Below are positions 11,601-22,500 of a DNA stretch of 64,000 bases, piece after piece. Below the pieces are notes generated by a model. The model was not told where the DNA came from. It searched no databases and saw nothing but the letters and a program-made list of their open reading frames with translations. The position numbers were made by a program, and so were the translations under genes. The DNA lies in assembly GCA_963969525.1 (NCBI GenBank), contig OZ018390.1, forward strand, positions 1,178,001 to 1,242,000. The letters are read 5' to 3'. The DNA comes from Ontholestes murinus (Eukaryota > Arthropoda > Insecta > Coleoptera > Staphylinidae). The stretch's first letter is position 1; each line of letters begins with the position of its first letter.

Positions 11601-13311
11601 TGTTTTTTGTAAATCATTTCCACTGTTTAACGAAATGAAATTGTTTTATTTCAAATATTATTTGTAAACGATTTTTATAAATACTATTGTTTATTTTTTT
11701 ATTATTATTTTCAACTGTTCTTAATAAATGCAATTGTTTTTCATTTGTTTTCTTTTAATTTCAAATCGATTTTACTGTTTCCGGTAGTTTTTGTTTATAA
11801 AAAACAATTGATTTTTATTTCAAAAATAATTTGTTTCAAAAAAATAGAATTGTTTTTTTTTTGTTTAAACTCTTTTCAATGGTTTATATGTACATATTTC
11901 AAATGTTTTGAACTGTTTATTTTTAAGAAATGCAGTTTTTTTTTATTTGCTACAAGTGTTTTTTAAATTGACTTGTTTTTTTATACTAAAAATGAGCAAT
12001 TGTTTTATTTTATAATTTTTTTTGAAATTTTTTCCATTTTTTGATTTTTGTTTAAACTATTTTTGTTTTTGACATTGTTTTATTTTTATTGTAAACAATT
12101 TCAACTGTTTTAATGCTACTGTTATATTATTTTTTTACTTAAACTATTTTCAACTGTTTTTCAATAAACACAATTGTTTTTCATTTGTTTTTTTTTTAAT
12201 TGCAAAACTTTTCTACGGTTTTCAACAGTTTATTTTTGTTACAAACAACATTTTTTAAAAATTTGTATAAACTAATTCTACTGTTTTAAGTAATGGAATT
12301 GATTTGTTTTTGTTTAATCAGTTTTCAACTGTTTTAATGCAATTATTTTAATATTCCTTAAATTTAAAACCAATTCTACAGTTTTGTTTTTAAGAAATAC
12401 AATTCTTGTTATTTGTTTTGAAGGAATTTTTTTAAATCGAAACATTGAAACTTTTTTCTTTTATTACATCATAATGATGGTTGCGACCGTTACTATGTGG
12501 TAATTCATAATGAACACTGAATAAAACAGTGTTTTATTCAGTGTTCTTTTATTTCAACTTTTTTGTTTTTAAATTATTTCCATTAATTTGAGAAATGCAA
12601 TTGTTTTTTGTATGGTTTTTTATTTTGTTTAAGCTGTTTTTTATGCTTTTAATTTCAACTGCTTTCAATTGTTTTTTTTTTGCAATTGTTTCTATTTCAA
12701 ATGTCATTTGTAAACTGTGTTTACTATTTTTAAAAATACATTTTTTGTTTTTAATTGTTTTTATATTTAAGAAAATTTATTGTAACGGTTATTCTGATGA
12801 AATTTTGGTTGATTTTAATTATTTTACTAACCATTCTATTTTGGTTCTATATAATTATTCCATATAACTTAAATAATTTAAAGAATTGAATTAATTAGGC
12901 TGTTTCTTGGCGAAACTCCATTATGAACTTATAACGAATCAAAAATTAATTTAGAGTAATTTAGTAGTAGTGGTGTTTGGTCATCGATCACGTGGTCCTT
13001 CCGCCGTGTGATTTGTGTATTTTTGTGTGTGTGTGTAGTAGAGCTTGTAGAGTAATTTATTTTTAAGAGCTTTCAATTTCCCACACTAACAAATTCTTAT
13101 GGTGCCAAGAAAACATCAACATACATACATACATCTGTCAGGTTGGATTTCATTCTACATTTTAAGTCTCTATTTTAATTAATAATTATACTTTTTACAT
13201 TTACTTACGGTGTGTATGCTGGTATTCGTTGAAATGATGAGGATTCCTCCTGTAACACTTCACCCCGTGCGGACACTCTTCCAGCTTGCGTTTCTTCTTC
13301 AAGTTCTCCAT
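2619..13311 (-). CDS. Tdp1: Tyrosyl-DNA phosphodiesterase 1 with PBZ zinc finger (partial, C-terminus outside window)
   Basis: Repairs 3'-phosphotyrosyl links left by topoisomerase I (known for the family). Exons on the minus strand: 13311-13209, 7446-7057, 6664-6562, 6465-6340, 6114-6019, 5961-5791, 4438-4260 and 2835-2619; all junctions are GT-AG and in frame, giving about 461 residues. Residues 13-32 form a C-x5-C-x6-H-x5-H poly(ADP-ribose)-binding zinc finger. A Lys/Ser/Pro-rich linker follows, then the phosphodiesterase domain. The first HKD motif (GTHHSKM, about residues 236-242) is split across an intron. FSSVGSLG- and AGGSLPY-like blocks of the family are present (SSSIGSLG, QGGGCLPY). 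The exon ending at 2619 has a perfect donor (GTAAGTG), so at least one more exon with the second HKD motif must lie left of the window. Intron 1 (5.8 kb) is filled with repeats. The start ATG at 13311 is chosen because it puts the PBZ finger in frame; a longer overlapping ORF in another frame is spurious. Confidence 0.93.
2939..3783. mobile_element. Foldback Tc1/mariner-type MITE, copy 1
   Basis: An 845-bp element running from CAGGTTGACTGACG to CGTCAGTCACCCTG, flanked by TA on both sides. The two halves are near-complete inverted repeats of about 400 bp, so the whole element is one large hairpin. It has no transposase; the short ORF inside it is a by-product. The TA flanks and CAGGGTG ends suggest mobilisation by a Tc1/mariner-type transposase (inference). 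It lies in a Tdp1 intron. Confidence 0.85.
3790..4257. other. AT-rich Tdp1 intron sequence between MITE copy 1 and an exon
   Basis: No gene or recognised repeat was seen apart from AT-rich intron sequence. The small plus-strand ORF at 4081-4263 is low-complexity and runs into the antisense of the Tdp1 exon. Confidence 0.5.
4844..5724. mobile_element. Foldback Tc1/mariner-type MITE, copy 2
   Basis: An 881-bp full-length copy starting CAGGGTGACTGACG and ending CGTCAGTCACCCTG, flanked by TA. It is highly similar to the 2939-3783 element in the opposite layout (its left half matches the right half of copy 1). It sits about 65 bp downstream of a Tdp1 splice donor. Confidence 0.88.
6728..6845 (+). 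mobile_element. Truncated head-hairpin element with hammerhead-like loop
   Basis: The head TTGAATGTTGTCGGC (from 6733) matches the head of the 21310-21532 element. One arm follows, then a loop at 6812-6842 that on the minus strand reads TTGATAATGAT, a short stem, then CGAAATGTC, a degraded hammerhead-like motif. The second arm is missing. It lies in the Tdp1 intron between exons 7057-7446 and 6562-6664. Confidence 0.6.
7638..7725 (-). repeat. Short head-hairpin repeat related to 12466-12543
   Basis: On the minus strand the head GGTTGCGACCGTTACTA is followed by a 12-bp hairpin (TTACACTGAATT / AATTCAGTGTAA) with an 8-nt loop, then GAGTTACTTGAAGAT, which resembles the head of the 47235 element. 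No hammerhead core was found. Confidence 0.5.
8138..8355 (+). mobile_element. Head-hairpin element with hammerhead-like loop
   Basis: The head (TTGAATTTTGGAGGCG, then CACTTCGTAGTACATT) is followed by 63-bp arms at 8183-8245 and 8294-8356 with one mismatch. The loop at 8243-8279, read on the minus strand, gives TTGATAA, T, stem II ATTAC-TGT-GTAAT, CGAAAC and TAGTC. Direct repeats CAAAGAGTTTCT at 8126-8137 and 8356-8367 are a 12-bp target-site duplication. The hammerhead strand is the sense strand of Tdp1. Confidence 0.85.
8928..9350 (+). repeat. Short tandem copies, period about 62 bp
   Basis: Copies containing TTACAATTCTAATTCAACTG followed by GAAAATTAATTAATCAA recur near 8928, 8990, 9050, 9237 and 9298. 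Confidence 0.7.
9652..10395 (+). repeat. Tandem duplication, period about 366 bp
   Basis: The segment 9652-10017 is repeated at about 10018-10395. Shared markers are AACACAAACAAAGCAATTG, GTAAAGCACTTG-type text and AAGAAATACAATAGCTAAAA. Sequences at 9110-9240 and 9348-9478 are direct copies of each other and inverted relative to part of this unit. Confidence 0.75.
10471..11640 (+). repeat. Tandem duplication, period about 546 bp
   Basis: The segment starting AATACATTGTTTTTT, CTAGATTTCAA, TTTGTAAATCATTTCC at about 10471 recurs at about 11027 and, partially, at about 11573. Confidence 0.75.
12466..12543 (+). mobile_element. Short head-hairpin element
   Basis: The head GGTTGCGACCGTTACTATG, GTGGTAATTCATAATG (12479-12511) is followed by a perfect 16-bp hairpin (GAACACTGAATAAAAC and its complement, loop AGT, ending at 12546). 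TTCTTTTATT at 12456-12465 and 12544-12553 looks like a 10-bp target duplication. No hammerhead core is present. Confidence 0.65.
12955..13040 (-). repeat. SINE-like repeat fragment (reverse orientation)
   Basis: The reverse complement of the family seen at 29755, 42030, 43550 and 50440: CACACGGCGGAAGGACCACG, TGATCGATGACCAAACACC, then an ACT trinucleotide tail. It lies in Tdp1 intron 1 close to exon 1. Confidence 0.6.
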
Positions 13312-14430
13312 TAAAATTTAAGAAAACACGCTGGCAGTTTAATTGGATGTGGATGTTGATTAAAAAGGCACTACGTTTTAAATTAATTACAAGCAATCAC
13401 TATAAGTATAACGGAACATGCAAATCGGTTAATTACTGGCGCAAAATTTTAAGGATAACCTAAAAATTATGACAACAACATAGAGAGATAAACTTGTTTT
13501 TATATAGAGGGGTTATTATATTTGGGTTGGTAATCGTGATGAAATCATCATTGACTAGTATGTAAATAGATAGGATATTATTACGGTTGGCAATCGTGAT
13601 GGAATCATCATTGAGTAGTATGTTTATAGAGAGGATATCGACATTCCCATTGATTATTATTTATATAAAATAGAGAGTGATTAATAATATTGATGAAATA
13701 AAACTTTAATTCATACAATATTAAACAAAAAAGGATCAGCAATCATATTGGTGATGGTACCCTCCAATATTGGGGTATAATTTTATTATATCTATGTCAT
13801 TGTATAGCAAAAATTGCTAAATAAAGATTATTATTATAATTAATGGTACTTTAAAGTAACAAGCTTATTTACACACAAACAAATACACGGTGGTGACTAC
13901 GGGTTCAAAGGCCACTTGTACAATTAAAAATAAATAAAAAAATAATGGTCTGTATTATTAGATTTGGGAAATGTTTTCTTATTTTTAATAGTTTATATTT
14001 TTAAACCCAGATTTTGGCGACTATATTGTGGGAAAATATAAGGTAAGGAAAATAATATTTAATTAAAAGCAAAGTTTTGGTTAAAATAAAACAAGGTTGG
14101 CTACCATTTTGTGATAGACATTTATATATAGAATAGTCCTTCGTAGAGTGTATACTTACTTAAATGTGTGTTTGATTGAAAATTCGGTTGGCAACAATGT
14201 TGTGAAAAATGATCATAGAATAGTTTAAATAGGGAGTAGATATGTTGACAACTCATTTGACATATCGAATAACTTAATTCAATTTTTTAACAATTGAAAA
14301 TGTTTTATTATCATTATCATATGTAAATCTCTTTGGGTTGAATAAATTTGAATTTCTTCAGGTATTGTTTAAATTAAATATTATATTATAAATAAAACAG
14401 ATAGGTAAGAATAATTTTATCAGGGAAGTA
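13312..14430. other. Intergenic region between Ebp2 3' end and Tdp1 start
   Basis: It holds the Tdp1 5' flank, then a two-copy tandem repeat at about 13500-13640 (units with GGTTGGYAATCGTGATG and ATCATCATTGA), a LINE-like 3' tail near 13780-13840 (TAAATAAAGATTATTATTAT-like), and a SINE-like fragment at 13845-13920. No coding sequence was recognised. Confidence 0.6.
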
Positions 14431-14436
14431 TTTATT
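14431..14436 (-). terminator. Candidate Ebp2 poly(A) signal
   Basis: AATAAA on the minus strand, about 95 bp past the Ebp2 stop codon. It fits position and strand; no transcript evidence is available. Confidence 0.5.
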
Positions 14437-14529
14437 TACTTATTTAAAGTTCTCACATACTCAAACACAACAAACATTTTCTCGTACACAAATATCAAAG
14501 TATATAAAATTTACAACTATACTAAAACC

Positions 14530-16236
14530 TCATTTCCTACCCCGCTTTTTTCCCTGCGCCCGCCTATTCTTCCCCGGACGTTTATTCACCACCTTCTTAC
14601 CCTTCCCTTTCCCAGCGAACTTTCCACCCGGTTTCTTTGGCCTTCTAAATTCACTAATATCCTCAGCGCTGTCCTTTGTGTTGGTCTTCAGGCCGCGCTT
14701 TTTCCCCCCGAAACCGAACTTCTCGTCCCTCGCCTTTCTCCTTTCCATAACCCTCCTGTTTCCATTCATCCTAGGCGGTCCTCCCTTTTTATTAGCATCC
14801 ATCCTCGTTCCGCCTTTCTTTCCGTCCAAAAAGCTCAGATCGTCAGAAACGCCCTTACGGACTTTTTTGACCTTATCCAAGATGTCTTTCTTCTCTTGCT
14901 GTCGCTTCAGCTTCGTCTGCACCTGCATCGCCTTACCCTCCTTCCGTTGCGTCCGCAATTGCTTCACCCTTTCGCGCATCTTCTGCTGCTCCTGTTTCTG
15001 CATCAGGTTCTGCCTGATGCGCTGCATGTGCTTATCTGTCTTCGCCATCTCGGCAAAATAATCATCAGGTCTAATTGTCGGTATTCCCATTTGTTTTAAC
15101 CGTGGCAGGGCCTCTAACACGGTAGCTTGAGCCTGTCTGTGGAACATCATCTCCCTTTTAAAATCATTAATCACAGGATCTTCGCTCGGTGCCAACTGTG
15201 GGAGTTTCTTGTTGTTCTTCAACTGGTTCTCACGTTTCTGTTCGTGGGTCAGTAATTTCGCAGCGAGTTCAGGGGCCAATGGTGCTTCTTTATTGACCGA
15301 GTCTAATAATTCGATCCACGGGAGTTTTAGTTTGATTTCTGTCAGTTTCTGTCGTAATCCATTCTGAAAGTGAAAACGTTAAGAAATGATAAATTGTGAT
15401 TTGATTAAGACATATTTATTTTTAAATAATTACCACATTGTTAACGTATGTTCTCACTGGTTCATGCACTGTGTTCAACCCTGGTTTTATTAATCCAGCA
15501 GCAAAAGCTTCTTGTAACTGCAATAAAAAAATATTTAATAATTTCAAAAACTAAAAGCACGAGTAACTTTATTAATACCACAAACTTTCTTTTATTAATA
15601 GTCACTATAACTGCGACACACTTGAGCTTGTCTTTCTTAAACTAGATATATGAATAATTTTAAAATTTAAACTACATATTATTTATGACACTAGAGTTAG
15701 TAGTTAATATTTGGCTACAATTTGTAAGGTGTTCAGTAGCTTAAGTTGTTATGTACATGTAAAGTAAGTAAAGGCTGTAACTCATATGCTCCTTATTTTC
15801 TTTACATTAAAATAAGAATTTAAACATAACCAACAAATTGTATTTCTGCTATTTAGAAAAAAAAAATTACTGCTAAGTAAATTAATAAAAGAGAATCGTC
15901 TTTCTTTACAATTACCAGCACAAATCTTTATTGATTTTACATCAAAATAGAACCAATTTTTATTAATTCCAACATGTAAACATAACCAAACAGTTGTTTT
16001 TCTTCTACAAAAATATAAAATATACATCAATGAGAACGTGTAGTAAATAGAAAAAACATACTGGGGGGCCTCTATTTGCTGTTTTTACATCAATAGCACA
16101 TTTTTTATTAATCCCAACATGTAAACATAACCTATAAATTGTATTTTCTTTAATAAAAATAAAATATAGACAGATTTACCTCAATATCATCCTCGTCCAT
16201 CTCCGAATCGCTGGATTTCATTTCGAAGTCGGACAT
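14530..16236 (-). CDS. Ebp2: rRNA-processing protein EBP2 (EBNA1BP2 homologue)
   Basis: A nucleolar protein needed for 60S ribosomal subunit assembly (family knowledge). Three exons on the minus strand: 16236-16180, 15517-15434 and 15363-14530, giving 324 residues and a TGA stop at 14532-14530; the human protein is of similar size. The N-terminus is acidic (SDSEMDEDDIE). The conserved Ebp2 core follows, with DDYFAEMAKTDKHMQRIRQ and a coiled-coil-like Arg/Lys/Gln stretch. The tail is rich in Lys, Arg and Gly, as expected for nucleolar retention and RNA contact. The start is the first ATG of the exon that splices in frame, about 20 bp after the last upstream stop. It is divergent from Gas41. 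Confidence 0.95.
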
Positions 16237-16630
16237 TTTACTAGTTTTAAGTGGAAAACTATTCACAAAGCGAAAAACACGTGCATCCAAACCTAACCTG
16301 TGAAATTAAACTGAATCCATAGATTAGTTCGCGTGAAAATGTGAATAAATAAAGGCTCAAACGTTAGGTGGCGGTAGAAGCGTATGAAAGCATACCAACT
16401 ATAATAATTAAAATTAATATTAGCGAGAGAAGTAATCGTTTTAATAAGTGATTCGTTTTGTAAGCTAAGTAAGACTTATTTTTGTAGATTTACGAAGAGT
16501 TTTATAATTATTAGTTTTAAAAAACACTATTAAGTCGATGAATTTATGTTTACAAAGTTGCCACCCTTGTGCATCATAACATAACCTAAATGCTGGATTT
16601 GTTTATTATCGGAGAAAAATTATTTAAAAT
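16237..16630. promoter_or_regulatory. Divergent promoter region shared by Ebp2 and Gas41
   Basis: Only 394 bp separate the two start codons, which point away from each other, so both 5' UTRs and core promoters must lie here. No TATA box or known operator was identified. A bidirectional promoter for two growth-related nuclear genes is inference from spacing. Confidence 0.6.
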
Positions 16631-18205
16631 ATGAGTCTTCCTACAGATTTCGGCCCCGATTCAGGGGGTAGAATGAAGGTAATTTCTTTTAATTATTCAT
16701 TAGCTTATGTATGTTATCTTTAACTATATATTTGGAACATAACCTGTCCTGAAATGGTCTAAATTATAGTAGTGCAAAAATTGTTGCTACACACAATAAA
16801 AAGTGATGTAATAACATTGAAAAGCATTTTATATGTATAATAATATACCCTTTTACCCGCTAAAAGTGTAGATTTTTCTTTTATATCTTCTGAAAAGCAT
16901 TTCATTGTATGTCCGTTTCGATTTAAAAATTACCATTTTCAGGGTGTCTGCATAGTAAAACCGATTGTTTATGGTAACGTAGCGAGGTATTTTGGTAAGA
17001 AACGAGAGGAAGATGGGCACACGCATCAGTGGACCGTTTATGTAAAACCCTACAACAACGAGGATATGTCGGCGTATGTGAAAAAAGTCCACTTCAAACT
17101 GCACGAGAGTTATGCCAATCAAAACAGGATTGTGGTGAAACCTCCATACGAAATTAGTGAGACTGGGTGGGGAGAGTTTGAGATTGTCATCAAAATACAC
17201 TTTATTGACCCAAATGAACGACCAGTGAGTAAATATTTTTAAAAAATAAAAAAAATAAACTATTGAAATATGTTTAATTCATAGGTGACCATGTATCATG
17301 TACTGAAATTATTTCATTCTGGGAACACATCTGAAGTGACCATCGATCAGAGTAAAGTGCTCGTGGCCGAGAGTTATGATGAAATTGTGTTCCAAGACCC
17401 AACGCAGCTGATGCAGCATCTTCTTACAAACACCAAACAACTGACTTTAGCACCATGGGAACATCATACTGATTGTAAGTATGTTTTTATATTTTTCATT
17501 AAGATTTCCTTTAAAGAATGATGAAAGCACCAAAATTCTATACAAATCATGTAGCAATGTATGATCGGAAATTGGCAGTGTAAAAAATAGATGTGGCTAA
17601 ATAAACTGAGGAATGCACACATGTGGTTCAATGATCTTTGCTTCTCTTCTTAGTTTTTCTGTTGTATTAAAAATAATTTACATAATTCCTTCTCATAATG
17701 ATGGGTGTGACCATTATTACGTGGTAATTCATAATGAAGTGTTGTATTCAGTATTCATAAACCCCTTATGTTTGTGTCTATTCTTCATCGTGTTTATTAC
17801 ATTGTGTTGTCAGGAAAGTGTTTCCAACTTACACTCTATTTTTAAATAAGAGTTTCTATGCTTGACTTGTTTTTAAGTTACTTATTATTATTGTTTTTAA
17901 AATAATAGTGTTAAATTTTTTTAACTGAAAAACAGTTTATTTTTTCAATTGTATTGTATTGTCTCCCATTTCAAAATTATATATCTTAAAATTTCATAAA
18001 AAAGCAGTATTATATAAACGTTTCCTTCAATTTTGTTTTTATAGTTGAAGATAGAAAGAAGAAAACAATGAAATCAATAACAGACCTGCGACAGAAGATA
18101 AGAGGAGACATCATGGTGCTGAAAAATCGACTGAAACTGGCTAGGGAAACCATAACGCAATTCAAGGATGAAATAGCGAAGGCCCAAGACGCTCAGTACA
18201 TGTAA
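16631..18205 (+). CDS. Gas41: YEATS domain protein GAS41/YEATS4
   Basis: A subunit of the TIP60/SRCAP-type chromatin complexes that reads acylated histone H3 (family knowledge). Four exons: 16631-16678, 16943-17224, 17285-17474 and 18045-18205, giving 226 residues; human YEATS4 has 227. The YEATS domain spans about residues 18-160: GVCIVKPIVYGN, HQWTVYVKPYNNEDMS, VHFKLHESYANQNR, the aromatic-pocket segment GWGEFEIVIKIHF, and HFIDPNERPVTMYHVLKLF. The C-terminal helix (KSITDLRQKIRGDI to the end) is a coiled coil used for complex assembly. An ATG after a short 5' UTR sets the start. A 570-bp intron 3 holds a head-type repeat (17694-17755). Confidence 0.97.
17694..17755 (+). repeat. Solo head repeat of the head-hairpin family
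   Basis: CATAATGATGGGTGTGACC followed by GTGGTAATTCATAATGAA matches the head at 12471-12511. It is in Gas41 intron 3. No clear hairpin follows. Confidence 0.5.
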
Positions 18206-19565
18206 AAATCAGCACACTCTCGACACAATTTTTGTACATATTTATATAATAACGTTGAAAAATAAGGTAACAATTGTAATTAAACGCACCAAACGCTTAG
18301 GTACTAAAATTTATTGTTTACATTTAAAAACTAAAACCATATTACTAGAAGAATAGTCCATATTCTCATATCTTAATTTAGTAAAAAAAGTATACTTTAC
18401 ACAAGCAGACAATCATCTTTTTAAATTGGAGTTCCCCGTCTCAGTGGGGCCGGGCGTACCAACGTAAAAAACAATCGAAGTAGTTCTGCACAAGCAATCT
18501 ACTGGATAATTGCACGAAATGCAGCGCCTATCTCTGCACATACAACGTACCATATACACAAGAGTTACTCCTTATTTATAGTTAAATCGGTTTTTTTTTC
18601 TTCTTCAATAAATTCAATACAATTCGTATATGTACACAGGGGGTGGGACCGTGCCGCGAACCCCGGACAGTCAATCTAGGAGGGGGTCGAGCGGGCCGGG
18701 CTCTGTCCGGCCCCCTGCAATCGAACCAATCACATGATATGACCTCACTTTTTATTTTAAATATTATATTTGTTTTATATATATATCAAGAGAACATAAA
18801 TATACAGTCAGTTTAGTAGTTCCTCTGGAAGGGGTGGGTGTAACTTATACTAACGGCTATATACAGTAAAAAAATCCAACTGAAAGGGAGGGAAGTTTTC
18901 TTTCATTTTTCTTTTTCAACCAGGAACTGATACTTAGTGCCCTGTACAGTGAAATTTAGTCCCACTAAACTTCTACCAAAATCGGAGGAATGATCACATG
19001 AATCTCACCTAACAGCAATTAATAATAGATCAGAACTACACATTATTTTTTTTGTTTTGTTTGCTTTTCTTTGTTTTAAGGCTGTAATGCAGAGAGCGGG
19101 TAATAAATAATGACCGGCTTGTACTAACCAAAATCAATTCATCCACAATACAGTCTTAAAATCGAGGAGTACATGTTTTTTTTTATACAAAAAAAGGATA
19201 ATCTTAATAACCTTAACACTCTAACTAGAAACTAAATGAAATTTTTAAACGTAAAAACATCACCTTTTGTTTTAAGATTTCGGCCCGTTTAATTTTTTTC
19301 TCTCTCTCTCTTCAAATTATTTTGGCTATTCGGTTGGTTGATCGGGCCTTAGCTGCCCGTTAGTTATTTATTATTCATTCTCTTTTAAATTACTTTGCGT
19401 TTATGCACACGTTATAAGTTATTGTGGAGTCCGAGTCGCAATTTTAAAATAAACGTTGATTACACAATTATGGAGTGTCTAATTATTTGAGACGCGATGA
19501 GTATAGAGGAGACATGAGAAGGAAAGGATGACGTAATGGAAACTTAACCGCTTGACTGAACGTGA
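18206..19565. other. Convergent 3' UTR region of Gas41 and Ubc2
   Basis: The 1.36 kb between two tail-to-tail stop codons. AATAAA at 18607-18612 (plus) could serve Gas41; AATAAA on the minus strand near 18310 could end a long Ubc2 3' UTR. A GC-rich patch at 18640-18730 contains a GGGCCGG/CCGGCCC stem. If both signals are used, the two transcripts overlap. No ORF was recognised. Confidence 0.55.
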
Positions 19566-22500
19566 TCACGTAGCGTACCGCTTGGTCCAGAGGCGGGCTA
19601 TGCGGTCGTGCTCCTCTCGGTTCTGCAAGTACTGTGTCGCTATGCTGCCCACCAATGGATCCGCTAGAAATTTTTTGATTGGTTAATTATAATCAGAGAG
19701 GTAGTTAGAAAGTCAAGCAACACAAAAGTATTCATTGAAATTAAAAACGAAATTGTTATGAATGAATTAAATTAGTCGCTAGAATAGATAGGCAACCAAA
19801 TACACTGGGCATAAAAAGCTTTTAAACAGCTTTGAATTAAAATATCAGAATAATAATTAATTAACTACTTCTAGTAGTAGTGTAATTTAAAATTACTAAA
19901 CTCCTCGATACTTATTCTGCTACTTTCTTGATGGAACCAAATTTTACTTCTCCCATTATTCAAATTACTCTTTTTATGTTCCAAATACATACTTTTATTG
20001 TAAAATTTTGTCTATGTATTTGGTCTTGTGTTTGTTTAAATTACCTGGATTGCAGTCAGTCAGCAGTGAGCAGATGGAGAGGAGCACCTTGGAGATGGTG
20101 AGTGCCGGCGACCAGTTGTCTTTTAGGATGTCCAAGCAGATCACGCCCTGGCTGTTGATGTTGCAGTGGTAGATGCGCGTCCTGAATGTGACTTTTGGCG
20201 GTTTGAACGGGTACTCTGGCGAGAAGTGGATGTCCAGGAAGAAGACGCCACCCTCGTAGACGGAGCCGGGCGGGCCGAGGATTGTGGACACCCATTCGTA
20301 AAAATTGTCACCCTATAAACAGGAAATAAAACGTATGAGTAAAAATTTCTTTCTTTTTTAATCCTCAATTTCTCTACTTTGGTTTGATGAATGGATAAAA
20401 TCGTTTACAAATTCAGAAAAAAATCTCCTTGCGGATCAGTACAAAATACACATACAGTGCAATTTGAAAAAAAAAGTTGATCGTCTTTTGTCAAAAACTG
20501 GATGCAAGAAAAAATATCAGTACAGTACATATTAAAGTCCTTTAAAATTTATTTAATTTGATGTTTTATTTATTCAAATCGGATCAAAAAGAAGCGAGAT
20601 ACAGCACCAAAGGTTTTTCGTCAGTCACCCTGTATATAAATGTTACCTAACCACTTTTCGTATAAGCCCGAGATAACTCAGGTACCCGAAACTACGTTTG
20701 AAAATAATTGTGCGGGAAGGGGTTAATATTTAAAATAACCAAACCGCGATTAAAAGAAAGGTTAATGGTTTAATTGCCATCACAATAGACAACACAAGTA
20801 ATTCTTGGTCATGTAAGAATTAGGTGTTACTTAAAAGGTAACACAGAAAATGTATAAATTAATCATGGGATAAGTTTAGAAGTGAAATTTAAGAGGAAAC
20901 TAATTTCATTTCATGCATTTACAAATTGTATGTTTGGTTGCCTACTACGAAAACAATAAATGTAATTTTTCTTATAGTTGTTTTGTCTCATAATTACTTG
21001 CAACACAGCATTTTCTTAAATGCTTTTATGCATGATAATTTTATATTATAAATCCCCAACAAAAATTACACAAATAACTTGTAGAATAAGTTGCATATCG
21101 ATTTAACTATTTCTCTTTATTTGCTTCCATTCAAATTGTTTGCCTCTTACTAATTTAATCTTAAATTTTGTGTCTATACATTCCCTTTAAAGAGTATATT
21201 AATCTACTTCTAATCGAATTCTTTTTAATTTCTCAATATTTAGAGAGTTTAGTATAAATAAAACTTGCTTAAAAATGGTACAGTTGTGATAATTAAACCA
21301 AATATTTTAATTCTTGAATGTTGTCGGCGTTAACTTGGTGGTACATTTTAATAAGATAATTAAAACACTTTAACTTTGTTTTACCACAAAAAAATATTTA
21401 TTGCTGTGACTATAGTTTCGAACATTCACTGTTCATTATCAAACATGTTTGATAATGAACAGTGAATGTTCGAAACTATAGTCACAGCAATAAATATTTT
21501 TTGTGGTAAAACAAAGTTAAAGTGTTTTAATTACCAAATATTTTATTTTATTTCTTTTCTTTTTAATAAAAGTGATGAAAAGAAAATATGAACTATTAAG
21601 AAAGTAAATGTTGTATAAAATAAATGTTGTTTGAATTTTACACAATTTTATATTTGAAGAATAATATCGTCGATTCCTGAGGCATCTACATCGTTATACG
21701 TGGTATTAAATAATAATAGTACAGACAAGGTATTAAGTATTATTATTGTATGAAAAATAATTTTCTTAACAGATTCTTCATTAAAACGATGTAACTTGGG
21801 TTGCCTATAACGATCTTCAATTCCCGATTAAAAATTAAGGTCATCGCACTCTTTGTTTGTAATAGGTCACAGTGACCCTCGCTCAATCCACAATTCCGTG
21901 AGGTAGGTCAGGGGTACGTTAAGGATTAACGTTAAATGTATTGAGGTAGGTCAAGAGTACGCTAGATCAATAATTAAAACTACGCTATGAATCTTATAAG
22001 ATATAGAACAGGTGATGCTGATAAATGATAAAAATATGTTATTTCTAAATTATACTGAAATTTTACTACAAAAAGCATTTGAAAACTCCTAAAATAAAAG
22101 TTAGAAACAATTTAAATTTTATAGTAAAAAGTTAATAATATATATTTTTTTAAAGACAACTTGATTATAACATTTTTCTTCGCTATTTATATTTATTATC
22201 ATCTTCACGTAACTCAATTAATCCAAATAAAAGAAGACAATTGAAAATTTTCTAAAAATAACTGAAAATTTAATTAAGGAAAGTTGAAACTTTGCAAAAT
22301 ATGAAATACAAGAAAAAACATTTTTACACGTTTAAACTTAATAAAAATATTAATATGGCTTTTTAATTTAAAACCAAAAAACTAAAAAAACCTAAATCCC
22401 TGTAAAGGGATAAAACAATTTGAATTTTTAGCAAAAATCACTGAAAATTCCGTTTAAGAAATATCAGAAAACTCAGAAGCAGTAAAATTTGTTTAAAAAC

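Larger units (their letters stand above)
7905..12455. repeat. Degenerate CAATTG/CAACTG plus T-run array in Tdp1 intron 1
   Basis: About 4.5 kb built of imperfect units such as GCAATTGTTTTT, TTTCAACTGTTTTT and AAGAAATGCAATTG, mostly in one orientation with some inverted patches (9110-9600, 9890-10020). Short ORFs here encode Phe/Leu/Lys-rich strings with no family resemblance. Local higher-order duplications are listed separately. Confidence 0.8.

Noticed and set aside
7905..12867. Many Phe/Leu/Lys-rich ORFs of 60-90 residues
   Set aside because: They follow the T-run array composition, have no family resemblance, and lie within Tdp1 intron 1.
14678..15099. 127- and 67-residue plus-strand ORFs
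   Set aside because: Antisense to the Lys/Arg-rich Ebp2 exon; composition (Phe/Leu/Ser) is the mirror of that exon.
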